Positions 35,801 through 47,399 of a stretch of 64,000 nt of DNA are shown piece after piece (position 1 is the stretch's first letter; each line of letters begins with the position of its first letter). The notes beneath the pieces were generated by a model. It was given only the letters and a program-made list of their open reading frames with translations, was not told the DNA's origin and ran no database searches. Source of the DNA: Mycteria americana (Eukaryota; Chordata; Aves; Ciconiiformes; Ciconiidae); NCBI RefSeq assembly GCF_035582795.1, contig NC_134367.1:55521562-55585561 (forward strand). The letters run 5' to 3'. The translations under genes and the position numbers were made by a program.

Positions 35801-38800
35801 CACAACACATTATGGAAACAAAGTTTGATCTTTAGAGGAGTAACGAGGGCTTGAAGTACTGTATAATTATTTCCACATGAAAAATTTCAGATTTGGTGAT
35901 TTTTGGACAGAAAAAACAATATATTTGTAGGAGGAAGTTGCCTGATGTAACTTTTTAATGCAGAATTTTGTAAAATGTCTTCTCTTAAAGGCTGCCTTCT
36001 CACTGTCTTCCGTGATGGTCTTTCCCTATTATTTCCCTGACACTTATGAAAACTGTAGTATCTGTGGTTATGTAGTGAAAATGATATATCTGTAATATTT
36101 TCAATTGGTTCATAAGATTATATTTCATTTTGGAAGTAAAAATATCATGGCTAATATGGCAGCAGAGACTTCATAAATTGCCCATAAAAAGGCTTGGTGG
36201 GATCTGCTCTCAGGTTTCAAGGATGCATCTGAGAAATTTGTCACTGACCATCTTTTACAGAAAGGAAAATTATCAGAGAAAGAAAGTGCTAGACTTAAAA
36301 CCTGTTTTTTTAGCAACTTGCATTTTGTCTTTTATGTGATTGATTAGTATTCTGAAGTGGCATGCTGATACGTGGGAAGTGTTACTTTGGGGAGGAAAAC
36401 TTTGGATCTTTCTAGAGTACTCCATTGTTTCCCCAAAAATGCGTGCATACACAAACACACAGGTTTTGATTGCAAGTTTGTTATTACCCTGTTGTCTTGG
36501 CAGAAGATAGTGGATCTAGATGTCTGTAATATGTGCATTATATACTTTATATGCAACTTCAAATACAACAAACAAAAAGCAAAGACGCTTTTCTGCCCAA
36601 AAGGAAAGAATCCTCCAAAAATTCTGCAATACATTAGAAATTCCCAATGTTGATGTAGTCCAGTGATGAGAGATCGTTATTTGTCTTAATTGTGAAAATG
36701 GCAACAAAGATAGAAGCAAACAAACTTGTTATACTTCTCTGCTGGGCTTTCCAGCTAAATACAGAAGGGATTCTTTGGCTGCTTCATGTGTTTGAACACT
36801 TAAGAACTACTGAAATTTGTCTCAGAAATCTTTCTGAAGCCTTTGGAAGTGAGTTTTGTACTATTACATGCTCTTATGTTTTCATTTTAACCTCATATTG
36901 GATTTTCTTTCCTCTAATGCCCATGATCCAGAATAGATGGGGTTTCTGGAAGAGCTTTATCTTTAGGTAGATTGCTGATCTTCATGTGGAGAAAATATTA
37001 AAAAACAAATTTAAATATCTTACAGACTTTCTCAAGGCTCCCTCTAAATTGAGAATCCAAAGCTAAAAGCAAGGTAGAAGTTGTGCTTGTGCCACGATTT
37101 GGTGTGTAATCTCTAGCTTTTCAGTGTTAAGAGATGCTTTCTTAATAGCTTGATGTCTCAACAATTATGAAAAGCCTTCACAAAGACGGGTCTGAGGTAC
37201 TAAGCTGTAGACTTATTTGAAGTCCTATGTGTTTGAGGAACAAAGACGCTAAAGGACAAAACCTGATTTAAAGTGGATGGATGATAAGAACTGGTGAACC
37301 GTGCTTTTAAGAATACTGTCTAGGCCCAGTTTCTTGTGCAGAGACTAGTTAATTGGAATCACAGGACAGTAATGTACTGCTGAGCAGCAGGCATCTCCAA
37401 CAATTTTAAACATGTGCTTTGGCATACATTTCAGATGTAAAGCAATTAACCAGAAACTTTACAACTCCTGAGCAGTATTTTCCAGCTCCAGTACCCAGTC
37501 CCTCTATTTGTTTCTGAAACAAAAGTGCCAGATTGGTTGAATGTATTGGCAGCAGCACATGCTATGTTTAAATACTGGAAAGTGCTGTTGAACTAGTGCG
37601 AGTGACTGCATAGGAAAACATTTTAGGTGCAAAAAAAGAGATAATTCTTCAGAGATCTGTAATTAATATTTGGCCTAAAACAGGAAGGTGGAAAACTGGG
37701 GACAGACAATTCAGACTTAAGTGTCTTGAGTTTTATTTTGGCTTGAAAGAAAAGTATCACAGGATTGCTACTTATTAATTGTGTTACTGTCCACTGTATT
37801 ATTTCCATACAAACATTTGTATGCAATGTTTATAATAGTAGTACCAATTTGCTTGCCTAGGTCTACTTGGCTGCTCAAATAAGCAGCTCTCGCGTTACAC
37901 TCTCTACTTAAGCACGTATTATTTTACCAAAGTATAACCTAAGCCACAGGCTTCCTTATCCAGCAGCACTTAACAAGGGGAGAAAAACCAATTCTGCGAA
38001 GTTACCTTCTTGATAGTTCTTTACAGATTCCAAAACATTATATGGTTTTGCTAATGATGGATCAACCTAAAAGTATCCTCACTTTTTTTTTTTGTTAATC
38101 CCAGCATATTATCAAGTACTTGGGAAATTGCTGATTTCAAATGTACACAATATAACAAGCCTCAGGTTCTGCTTTCATGAAGAAATGGTGATATCACAAA
38201 ACTTTTAAACATCAGCCTATGTACTTTTAGTTCAAGTGATTAAAAACTTCTGTTTAAAAAAATTAAGCTAAAAATAATAGTTGAGTTGATAAGGTTTTGA
38301 TGTATATGATACTTTTAAAGTATGTGAATGGTAACTGTCATTGGAAGAAATGTGTGATCAAACTTATGTTTTAGTAATTTATAAGCACTAATTTTAGTAA
38401 GCTAGCTTACTTTATACCATTAACTTTTTGTAGTGCCATAACAGATTAATGTAATGTCTAATGTTTTTGAGATGTGGATGTAGGTATGGAAATATTATCA
38501 TGTCTACTGATGGATTACTGTCATCATCTGATACATTTACCATTTAAGTAAAATATAGTCCCCAGAGTATTGTGTTTTAAAGGCACGAACTGTTAGGGGA
38601 AAAACAGTGCAAAGATTGTCTCCAATTTTGGGGTGGTACAGCTGTTGTGATTTTGTGAGTGTCTGCATGCTTGTGAAGATACGCTCTTCTGGATTTGGTG
38701 ATAGTTGTTTTACTGTACTCTGAACATTATAGTTTTAGAGAATGTTAGGAGCTTAAAAATATTGAACTAGTTTGTTGCTGCAGATTACAAAATGTGCATC

Positions 38801-39258
38801 AAAGAAAGCTGAGTGGATTTCTAGGCTTCAAGTCTGGTTGCTTTTTTATATTGTGAAAGTTTTAGATCTTCAGCAACAGGTAATAGTTTGTAAATCTACC
38901 TTTCTGCAAGATAGTTATTCATTAATAATAAAAGTGGAACTAAATTAAAACTGTGACATGGTATGCACTATATTAGAGTTGTGTTTTCTCGACTCCTGTT
39001 TGATAGCTTAAAGATGAAGCTGACAGATAGCAGACTAATGTTACTGAAGTATATTATCTGTCTGTTGTGATGACCATACGGTATCTGAGACTGTTTACTT
39101 TGAATAATACCTTCAGTTAATTTAAGTATAGTGAAGTATGATCAAGAGTCCTGGAATGGCTACTTTATGTGTTATGAGAAGTGATAGTTAGAAATTCTGA
39201 TTTTCCTTTTTTTTTTTTTTTTTAAAAAGAGACTGGTGCATTATATTAATTCATAAAA
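32879..39258 (+). other. NT5DC1: NT5DC1 intron 6, part left of COL10A1
   Basis: This is AT-rich intronic DNA. A stretch at 36140-36320 reads in one plus-strand frame like worn coding sequence (see findings), but no gene was identified. A T-rich run lies at about 39206-39224. I recognise no other exon, RNA gene or preserved repeat. Confidence 0.6.
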
Positions 39259-39259
39259 T

Positions 39260-39265
39260 TTTAAT
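39260..39265 (-). terminator. COL10A1: Possible COL10A1 polyadenylation signal (ATTAAA)
   Basis: TTTAAT on the plus strand is ATTAAA on the minus strand, about 235 bases after the COL10A1 stop codon. Position is the only support. A more distal signal to the left is equally possible. Confidence 0.25.
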
Positions 39266-39499
39266 GTTGCATTCAGTTGGACAATTGATCATCATTTGAA
39301 ACAAATTTCTTATGACAATTCTCTAAAAACATACAATATTATTCTACTAAGTTTGAACCAATCTCTTCCACCTTCTTACTCCCTCCTTCATTCCTGTTGC
39401 AAAATTGAAGTTGCATGACCTCCCAGCGATGAATCAGATCAGTGCCCCGTTAAAATGGTCTGAAGGAGAGAGTGTCAGGACAGTGTAAGTGGGATGTTG

Positions 39500-41394
39500 T
39501 TAGATATGAGCAAATAGGAAACCTGAGAAAGAAGAGTGAACATAGTCAGAAGAATAGAGACCATTAGATTCTGAATTGGGCAGTTGGAGCCATACTTGAT
39601 CGTTCTCCATGAGATCGATGACAGCACTGCCGGAAGCCTGGTCAAGGTATCCTTTCTTGTACTCATCATAAGTGTACATGAGTGGGGAACCATTTTTGTA
39701 GAGTGCAACCCAAACATTCGTTCCTTTTGCATGTACATGGTAGGAGAAATAGTACAGTCCAGGGATCCTGCAGGTGAAGATTCCTGTTCTGGGGTCATAG
39801 TGTTGCTGCCTGTTGTACAAGATTTTATCAAATTTGATGGGGACTGTTGCCCCAGGGTAGGCTTTTGAGAGGATGACACTGAAAGCAGACACTGGCATCC
39901 CTGTAAGAGCTTGATTTACTCCTCCTTTCATGAAAGACATTCCTGATAGCTCCCGAGACTCTCCTGCTTTAACGTAGCCTTCGGGCATCTGTTGGATTAC
40001 AGCTTGGCCGGGGGGACCAGGAGGACCTGGGGGGCCTGGCAAGCCAGGCTCCCCATTGTTGCCTTTAGGCCCGGGGGGTCCAGGTGGTCCCATGGGTCCA
40101 CTTAAGCCTTTCGTAGAAATACCTGCTGGGCCTGGTAGTCCCGGTGCTCCTGGCTCACCTTTCGCACCAGGGGCTCCTGGCAGGCCAGGGGGGCCAATGG
40201 GGCCTCTGATCCCAGGTATCCCTGAAGGCCCTCTGGGGCCTGGCTCGCCATTGATCCCTGGCACTCCCTTAACTCCTTGTGGACCCATTGGACCAGGCAA
40301 GCCAGGTAGCCCAGCATGGCCAGTGTCGCCTTTTGGACCTGGGAAACCTGGGTGTCCCTTAGGACCAGCAAGACCCTGCTCGCCTGGGTATCCTGGTTTT
40401 CCCTCTAAGCCCGGTAGACCTCGTTCACCCTTGGCTCCTGGGAATCCCGGGGGGCCTGCAGGGCCCATGTCGCCTTTGGGTCCAGGTAGGCCATTCTCAC
40501 CGGGCAAGCCTTTGAGTCCTTGAGGGCCCATGTTCCCTGGTGGCCCAGCAGGCCCTGGTTCTCCTGGCACACCAGCCGGGCCTTGGTCTCCTTTAGGTCC
40601 TGGAAGGCCAGGAGGACCTTCAGGCCCCCTGTGTCCCTTCATCCCTGGCAATCCTGGCTTTCCAAATCCAGGAAGACCTGGGGATCCAGGCAAGCCTGCA
40701 GGTCCGGGGTGTCCCTTGGCTCCAGGGATGCCTGCTGCTCCTGGTGGTCCCATTGGCCCAGGCTTGCCAACACCGGCTTCCCCAGGTTCTCCTGGGGGAC
40801 CCTGGGGACCTGGGATACCAGCTGCTCCGGGTGCGCCTGGTAGACCTCTGTCACCTTTCATACCTGGCTGACCTGGAAGACCATTTTCGCCAGGCTTCCC
40901 TACCCCAGCAGGACCGGGGAGGCCCCGGGGCCCCTGAGGGCCTGGAAGACCCCTGTTACCCGGGCGGCCTGGAATGCCGAATCCATTTTCTCCCTTTTGT
41001 CCGTTTATACCAGGGATACCTGGCTCTCCCTTCTCACCGGGGAGGCCCCTCGGCCCTTGAGCTCCTGGAGGGCCTTGTGGTCCTGGCTTGCCAGGAACAG
41101 ACAGTCCTGCGGGGCCGGGAGTGCCAGGGGGTCCTTGTGGCCCTCTTGCGCCTGGGAGCCCAACAGGTCCAGCTTCTCCTTTCTCACCGTTTAGTCCTCT
41201 GTCTCCTGGCTTTCCTGGTAGACCTGGCATGCCTGGCTTTCCAACCGCAGAGAATCCAGGTGGTCCTGGGGGACCAGGGGGGCCTTGGGGACCAGGACTT
41301 CCAAACCCTGGCTTTCCTGCAGGACCTGGTTGTCCTCTTGGTCCAATAGGGCCTGGGGGACCAGGGGGTCCTTGTTCACCCCTTATCTGCACAC
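39500..41394 (-). CDS. COL10A1: COL10A1 (collagen type X alpha 1), terminal coding exon: triple helix and C1q-like NC1
   Basis: This large 3' exon of the short-chain collagen X gene encodes residues 47-677 of the predicted 677-residue protein. Collagen X homotrimers form a network in the matrix of hypertrophic cartilage. The acceptor TCTCACAG precedes the exon, and the first bases complete Gly47 to give [11 protein letters not shown]. Gly-X-Y repeats run from about residue 52 to 509, with eight short interruptions (GF GSP, GFSAV, GLSVP, GF GIP, GV GKP twice, GF GKP, GISTK). The C-terminal ~168 residues are a C1q/TNF-like NC1 domain with the motifs [20 protein letters not shown] and [15 protein letters not shown], and the frame ends in TAA. 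The one-big-exon structure is typical of the gene. It is nested antisense in NT5DC1 intron 6. Proline-rich plus-strand frames here are shadows. Confidence 0.98.
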
Positions 41395-44300
41395 CTGTGA
41401 GAGACAGGAAACCTGATCAACCAGGGCAGCTACAACAGATTTGCAGACTTGTGGCACGGTGGTGAAATGAGTGAAGGGTTAACTTAATTTGAACCTCATA
41501 GAAGTCAAGTTTCCAATACTTGTGTTTGGTCACTGAGACCCTGACATTCAGGACAAAAGTGTCTTGGAGCTCTTATATGACTAATTAACAAGTGCAAATA
41601 TGTTGTTGCGTTGTGAACTACAAGGCCTCTAGAAATTTTTTTGGCTTCAATACATTTAGGGTCATCAGAGCTTAAAAGATGCTGTGCAAGTAGATGCAAA
41701 CTATTAAGGAAGAAAAAAAAACAGGTGACAGATTTAGCAAGTTATCAGACTTGCATCTTGATGATGAACAAAACCAGAGAAAGCTTCCTGTGCAGGTGTA
41801 GCTGCTTTTCTGAAACTACATGGTGCTACATTAAAGTAGTGAGATTTTTGTCCTTTCCCCTCCTCACACTTCCAAAAGTGGGCCATGGCTCTGGGTTTTT
41901 TTGTAAACATATGAATGTTATATTTTCAAATACTGTCTTAAAGATTTTTTTTGTCATAAGAATTTCACACAGTGACAAGGTCACAACTGATAATTCATCT
42001 TACTGCAGTCAGAATTCTGGCATTGTTTTAGTTTTTTAATAATACTGCATTTTCTTAGTTATCAAAACAGCAGGTGGAGCCACTTAACCAAATGTCAGAA
42101 ATAGAGGAATAAACAAACAAGCTCACTGCTTAGTTTTCTGTGCACTTTGGGGGAGCTTGCAGCTTCCTGTTGGAATTAGGATGCTGATTTTAGGACGTTA
42201 TAGACAAGATTAACATGGATATTGTGAGACTACTTCAGTAGCTTGCAGCAACTGGCAGCATTATAGAACAAAATACCATACCTATGATGAATGTTAATTT
42301 AAGAGGTCATTTTAAAAATAAAAACTGAGGGATAGAGGAAGAACCTGGATTCTGTTTTTTATAATGGCAACATATTCTATTTGATGCTTATTTAGAAAAG
42401 ATTTAGAAGATCAACAGTTGGATCAGCTAAAGTTTGCATTTCAGTCTCTTATAAAGAGAGCAGTGTGTGTGTATATATATATATATATATATGAAAGTTT
42501 ATGCGATGACTGTTCTGCTGTCTTTTGGATAATAAATTGCTTTTTCTAATCTGTGGTTAGTCTTGATGAACCGAAAATGAGATGAAGAAAACTATTCTTG
42601 TACATGTTGTATTTTAAAAAAGAGAGATGTGTATATGAAATACATTTGATTTTGTTTTGATATTGGATCTGCAAGGTTGCCTTCCCCTGCCAGGGGAATC
42701 GTTCTTATCTACCAAGTGTAGAGAGTGCATTTTCTTTTTTGCTGGTGCATAAAATCAGCACAAATGCCTATCACCTTATTTTGCACACCTTCCTATCTCA
42801 TCCTCCTTAAGGCAATGAAAGGGAAGATAGTTGTTAAAATCCTACACATAGGAAGAAAGCAATGTCTGTGATTTATTGACAAACTGAAAATGCAAACACA
42901 CGTCCTTCTCAGCTGCAAAGGAGATTGTGGAATTTGTGAGTACCAGTGACAAGTCTGGTGCAGTCTTTGGTATCTTACTGATATTGTTGGATTTCTTACT
43001 ACTGAACTCCCAGATTCAGTAGGGTGCAATTGCAAGTTGCAATTAGTTATATAGGTGACATAAGATACGGCAAATTTTAAGAACTACATCATATGAAAAA
43101 TAATTTGGAAAAGGCTTAAGCCTGTCAGAATTAACGTTTACCCTGCAGCAGAAGTGGCATATAAATGTTCTTTACATATTACACGTTTTCTCTTCACCAC
43201 AGATAAGAGAGCTGCCATCAGAGAAAACAGCTTACTCAACTGGATGATTGAGAATTTATTCCATTGGTTCTATCCGTGGATAGAACTTCAAAAACTATCT
43301 GTTCACATCAGAGAACACAGGCAGGTCAGATCAAAGCCTCAATACAAATACCTACACGGGTTCCTGAGCTAATGCTGTTTCAGTTGTAAAGCACTAGGGG
43401 AAAAATATGAATAGGTTTTTACATCAACTTCATGGAATCCAAAACCAAGCATTTATGTGGGTACTTTGGCAGAAGACAACAGTGACCCCAGCCAGGTCTG
43501 CTCTTTCATAACAATAACTCAAGGAACTATGTCCAGGCCTACCAAATGTATTTTGTTCCTTAGCAGTCAGTGAATTTAGTTTCTTCAGGGGGGCAACATT
43601 CATTTTATTCAGCTTTGTTTAAGTAACATGCAGTTATTGCCCTTGATCTAATTTTTTTTTTTTTGGTGGCAACTTGCATCAGACTTTAGCTTCAGAGTGC
43701 TTCTCTTTCTTGCTTTTTACCATGTTTTAGATGCAACTTTATATCAGTCCAGGTTCACAAAGTGGTGGGTGCTGCCTTTTTGCTAAGATGCCAAAGGCTT
43801 TGTCAGTGTTCATGTTGTTATAGAGATTTTCTGTGAGGAGCTATATTGTTTCGAAGTTGTGCTGCTTTTAGAGTTAGAATATCTGGTAATTGTGCTGTCT
43901 AGAGACAATGGTAATTCCTCTGAGGAAAGGACAGCTGAACACTATTAATAAAGTAGGATTTTTACCAGGAAAATTGAAGTAGTGGTTGGCTACTCTTTTA
44001 TATGTCTTGGCACATATCTTGATGCAAAATGGGTTTACATTCTCTGAGTGCAGTCAAACCCTATTTATGTGTTGAATTAAGTATGAAGACTTTAACATAA
44101 CAAGCATTGATGAACAGTTAGACTTAATTCAATGATTATCCTCAACTAGGACTTTTCAAAGACTTCAAGCCAAAGAGCTACTGGCTTAAAAATTACGTCC
44201 TGGTGTATTTAAAGAATGATAACACTAAATACATACAGAAAAGGAAAGTATATTCTAACTGGAGAGCTGTCAAGAATAGATTTTTAAAACTGTTAAAACA

Positions 44301-46398
44301 ATTTCACCAAACTAAATGAAGCTTTAATAGGTTATAACTGCCAACAGAAATTGTATGATCAATTACATGTTGTTGTGTGTCACCAGTTTGGGCCTAGACT
44401 GAAATTTTAGTTCCAGGCTGCTTTTAGGCAAAGCTGTACAAAACAAAGAGAATTTACTGGTAACTAAATCTCTAGAAGCCAATGTTTGGTGACCAAACAG
44501 GAAAAGTAAGCTATGATGAAAAGCATACCGTATGCTACTTGAGCTACTTGCATAGAGAAGAACTCCCTAGACAATACAGTTAGATTAATTTGGTTCTGTA
44601 GTCTCCTGTTTTATTCTTCCATGATCATCTCAGACTAGAAATGATGATCTCTAACAGTCTGCCCTCTTTAAACTCTTCTAAAAACTCTCCATAGGATGCT
44701 TGTTTTCCAGACTGAAGAATAGCAGTGGTTTTCTAGTCCTCCATTTTGATTCTTGTTCCCCAAATGAAGATTTGTCAAGCAATTTTGAATGACTGGACTC
44801 CCACATGTGTAAAACTGTAGGCTGTTCCTGCTTTTGAGGTCTAGTGTATAGTCTTTGTTACCTTTCCTAAATAGACAGCATTTTACACTTCTCACATGTT
44901 GATGTAATCATTCTCATTCTAAATATGAAGTTTAATGCACATTAGATTTTGTGTTAGTATATAAAGTGAAATCTTAGTTCAGGACAATTCATTTCCCCTT
45001 TTCACCCCACTTCCTGCCTACCCTGCTCCTTCCTTTTTCTTAATTTGCTGCTGGTTTCCTCCTTTCCAAATATTTTCTATAGAGGGGGGAAAAAACCCCA
45101 ACAGTATGAGAAGCAATTGAAGTAAGTATGGCAGAGGATAACCAAGTAAATATTGTACTTCACTTAAAAATAATATAAATATGTAAATTATTCTGAATAA
45201 AGTAATGGAAAAACACTATGAAAAGTTAATGAGGGGAGAGGGAGGAAATGCAACTCTAACCCAGTGGGAATTCCAGTTAGTCAGTCCTCAGAGTAGCTGT
45301 TTATGTACATGTACCTAAATTCAATCTGAGAGTGCTGGTAGGATTCCAGAAGGTCCCTGTGCTGAAGGCAAGGGATGAAACTGTGACAGTATTTTGGTAC
45401 AGCCCAGAAGAACAGTTTGGAGGATAAGTTTCCCTGCCATGCTGCTTTCACTTGGTTCTTACTGCAGAGTGTTCTTGAGCTGCAGCTGGTTAGGGTGAGA
45501 CCAGGGCTGCACCTTTGGACTTGATGTGTGCTGCTCATGACCGTCCAGAGCATAGGATCAGACTAGGGCTATTCTGAAATGAAACCTCCTAAGTGCTATG
45601 TCCTGAGCAGCAACTATCCTGCTCTCCAGATCCGCTTCTGTTGTGCTACCCTATTTTCTAATGCAGATATAGCCTAAAGTGTCCTTTTTCTGGTGAAGAG
45701 AAGCTTATGTGCAAATCCTATTTTCTGAGTCCCTCATTGAGTTTCCTCATTTCTGTCCAAGTATGATTATTACAACTAAAAGTAGATGGGATGCAGCAAA
45801 AGTGAAAACAAGTATAAGCTTAAATCACTCATGAAAAAACTGCAGAGGTTTATGTCGTATTTTTATGACTATATATCAATTTGGTTTGCTTTTCTAGACT
45901 TTAAACAGGTCTTCATTTGGCCATATGTATCAGATAAATATTTAAATTCACACCTAAGGTCTGTTTTGAGTAGAGATAACATAACAGAATATGTAAAAGT
46001 TCTTTCTGAATATTGTAGATGACAGGTCTATTGTTAGAAACCCCAGTGGTGAATCAAGAAATTTGAGGATAATTAGCATGTTGTACATAATACAACATGA
46101 TTGTTTGCATAGTTATTCCCACTACTCAAGATCAGATCTGTAGCTGTGATTTTGTTTCAGCTCTATATGCCTTTAGTGATTATTGTGTAAAAAATCTGTG
46201 ACAAGTGTGCGTCTTTGTGAATAGGAGGCAAAAGCTGGAGCCACTGCCAGTTCTTTCTGCAGTGATGACATTATTTTAATAAACCTAAACTATTAGTGAA
46301 AGTTGAATACCAATAGTATAAACAAAGAGCTTTTGTTCATGTATTGACCCACTAGGAATAATTGTGTTAGTTTATTATAAAAAAAATAGTAAACTTAC
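41395..46398 (-). other. COL10A1: COL10A1 intron 2
   Basis: The intron is bounded by a GTAAGTTT donor (46398-46391) and a CTCTCACAG acceptor on the minus strand. It contains a GT/TA microsatellite at 42463-42492 and a perfect 9-bp hairpin with a 2-nt loop near 43266-43285. No extra coding exon was recognised. Confidence 0.8.
42463..42492. repeat. (GT)n(TA)n microsatellite
   Basis: A short GT run passes directly into about ten TA units within COL10A1 intron 2. Confidence 0.95.
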
Positions 46399-46552
46399 CT
46401 TGACTCTTTACATTGAATGGTAGAAAATGTGGCCCCTTGATGCTGGATTGTTTCTGGTATCGCTCAGAAAAATATCCATCGCTACCATGGACAATGTTCA
46501 GACAAAACAGCAGCAGTAAGGATATTTGTAAATGCATGTTTCCAAATCCGTT
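46399..46552 (-). CDS. COL10A1: COL10A1 exon 2: 5' UTR end, signal peptide and NC2 start
   Basis: The exon starts after the acceptor CTAACACAG and has 15 bases of 5' UTR. The coding part begins at the ATG at 46537. It encodes MHLQISLLLLFCLNIVHG, a typical signal peptide with likely cleavage after Gly18. The short NC2 region SDGYFSERYQKQSSIKGPHF and LPFNVKSQ follows, and the exon ends with the first base of codon 47. The donor is CAAG followed by GTAAGTTT. It corresponds to human exon 2, whose protein starts with a similar signal and the motif ERYQ. The collagen frame continues in phase in the exon at 41394. Confidence 0.96.
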
Positions 46553-47231
46553 CTGTGTTAGAAAAGGGAGAAAAAGTTTATAATAAAGAAAAGCTGTTCA
46601 GTTCTGTTTCTTGTGCATGAATAAATTACTTTTTCTTAAAGTATTGGTATTAAAAGTAACATTATTTTGTGCTTACTTCCTCCTGCTTTCACTAGTTGTG
46701 AAAAATTCTCTAAGACAAAGGGAATTGGTATTGCTATCACTTTGAATGATAGAGCTCTTGTAGATAGCTTAGAGGCAATAGTCTCACTCTGAGGAAACAA
46801 ATAATTTTAAATGGATACCAGCCTACTTAAAACCACTGTCTTCAGAAACAGTGATTATTTTCCTAGTTATACTAGGGCTCCAAAAGTAAGTTCAGGAGTT
46901 GCATATATCAACACCCCTGCAATGAAGAAAAATTTTTGTGGAAATACATAGACACTTTACCACGACCTGATAAAAGGTCTAATTGCATCTGTCTAACGTT
47001 GTAGCAAAGGAAGCATGAAGTCCTGGCTCCTTCAGCATCAGTGGCAAAAATCTCACATTGCCTTGCTTGAAACCAGGCTTTTATCTGTAGTCTTTCAAAT
47101 AGCCCCAGTGGCAGTGAGGATGCTGTCAGTGGCCCTTGAATATCAACCCCCTTCCATCCCCAACCAGAAAACATGTATCCTGTAGAAGTTACCTTCAAAA
47201 ACAAATAGAATGAAGTTAAATCATAACATAC
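46553..47231 (-). other. COL10A1: COL10A1 intron 1
   Basis: The intron lies between the probable exon 1 donor (GTATGT on the minus strand, 47231-47226) and the exon 2 acceptor. An alternative donor, GAAG followed by GTAACT, lies on the minus strand near 47191-47186. The 114-codon minus-strand frame at 46908-47252 crosses exon 1 and intron and is not thought to be coding. Confidence 0.6.
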
Positions 47232-47325
47232 CAAAATGTTGTGGAGCTCCAATGCAGAGTGGTAGAGCAGTGAATCCTCCTCTACTGAGGAGTTCTTCTG
47301 CCCCTGGTGAGTGAGCAGAAGCTGA
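47232..47325 (-). other. COL10A1: COL10A1 exon 1 (non-coding 5' UTR), approximate
   Basis: This exon is inferred from the TATA box about 25-30 bases upstream and the GTATGT donor on the minus strand. Collagen X genes have a short untranslated first exon of about this size. The exact start is not determined by sequence, and a donor nearer 47191 would lengthen the exon. Confidence 0.6.
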
Positions 47326-47348
47326 TGATTTCAAGTGTCACCCTTGAG

Positions 47349-47356
47349 TATTTATA
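47349..47356 (-). promoter_or_regulatory. COL10A1: COL10A1 TATA box (TATAAATA)
   Basis: TATTTATA on the plus strand reads TATAAATA on the minus strand. It lies about 810 bases upstream of the start codon and just upstream of the inferred exon 1. A TATA-driven promoter fits a tightly tissue-restricted gene. Confidence 0.75.
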
Positions 47357-47399
47357 CAATTTCCCCCCTAGCTGGGTGACTTCTGGGCATAAGCTCCTC

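Noticed and set aside
40056..41465. Plus-strand proline/glycine-rich open frames opposite COL10A1.
   Set aside because: Gly-X-Y coding DNA (GGN CCN) is nearly self-complementary in composition, so the antisense frame also appears collagen-like. The true frame ends in a C1q domain.
43266..43285. A small perfect hairpin (GTTCTATCC / GGATAGAAC, loop of 2).
   Set aside because: A 9-bp stem is expected about once by chance in a window of this size.
46908..47252. A 114-codon minus-strand frame overlapping COL10A1 exon 1 and intron 1.
   Set aside because: It reads through the splice donor and has no domain. The known signal-peptide exon follows downstream.
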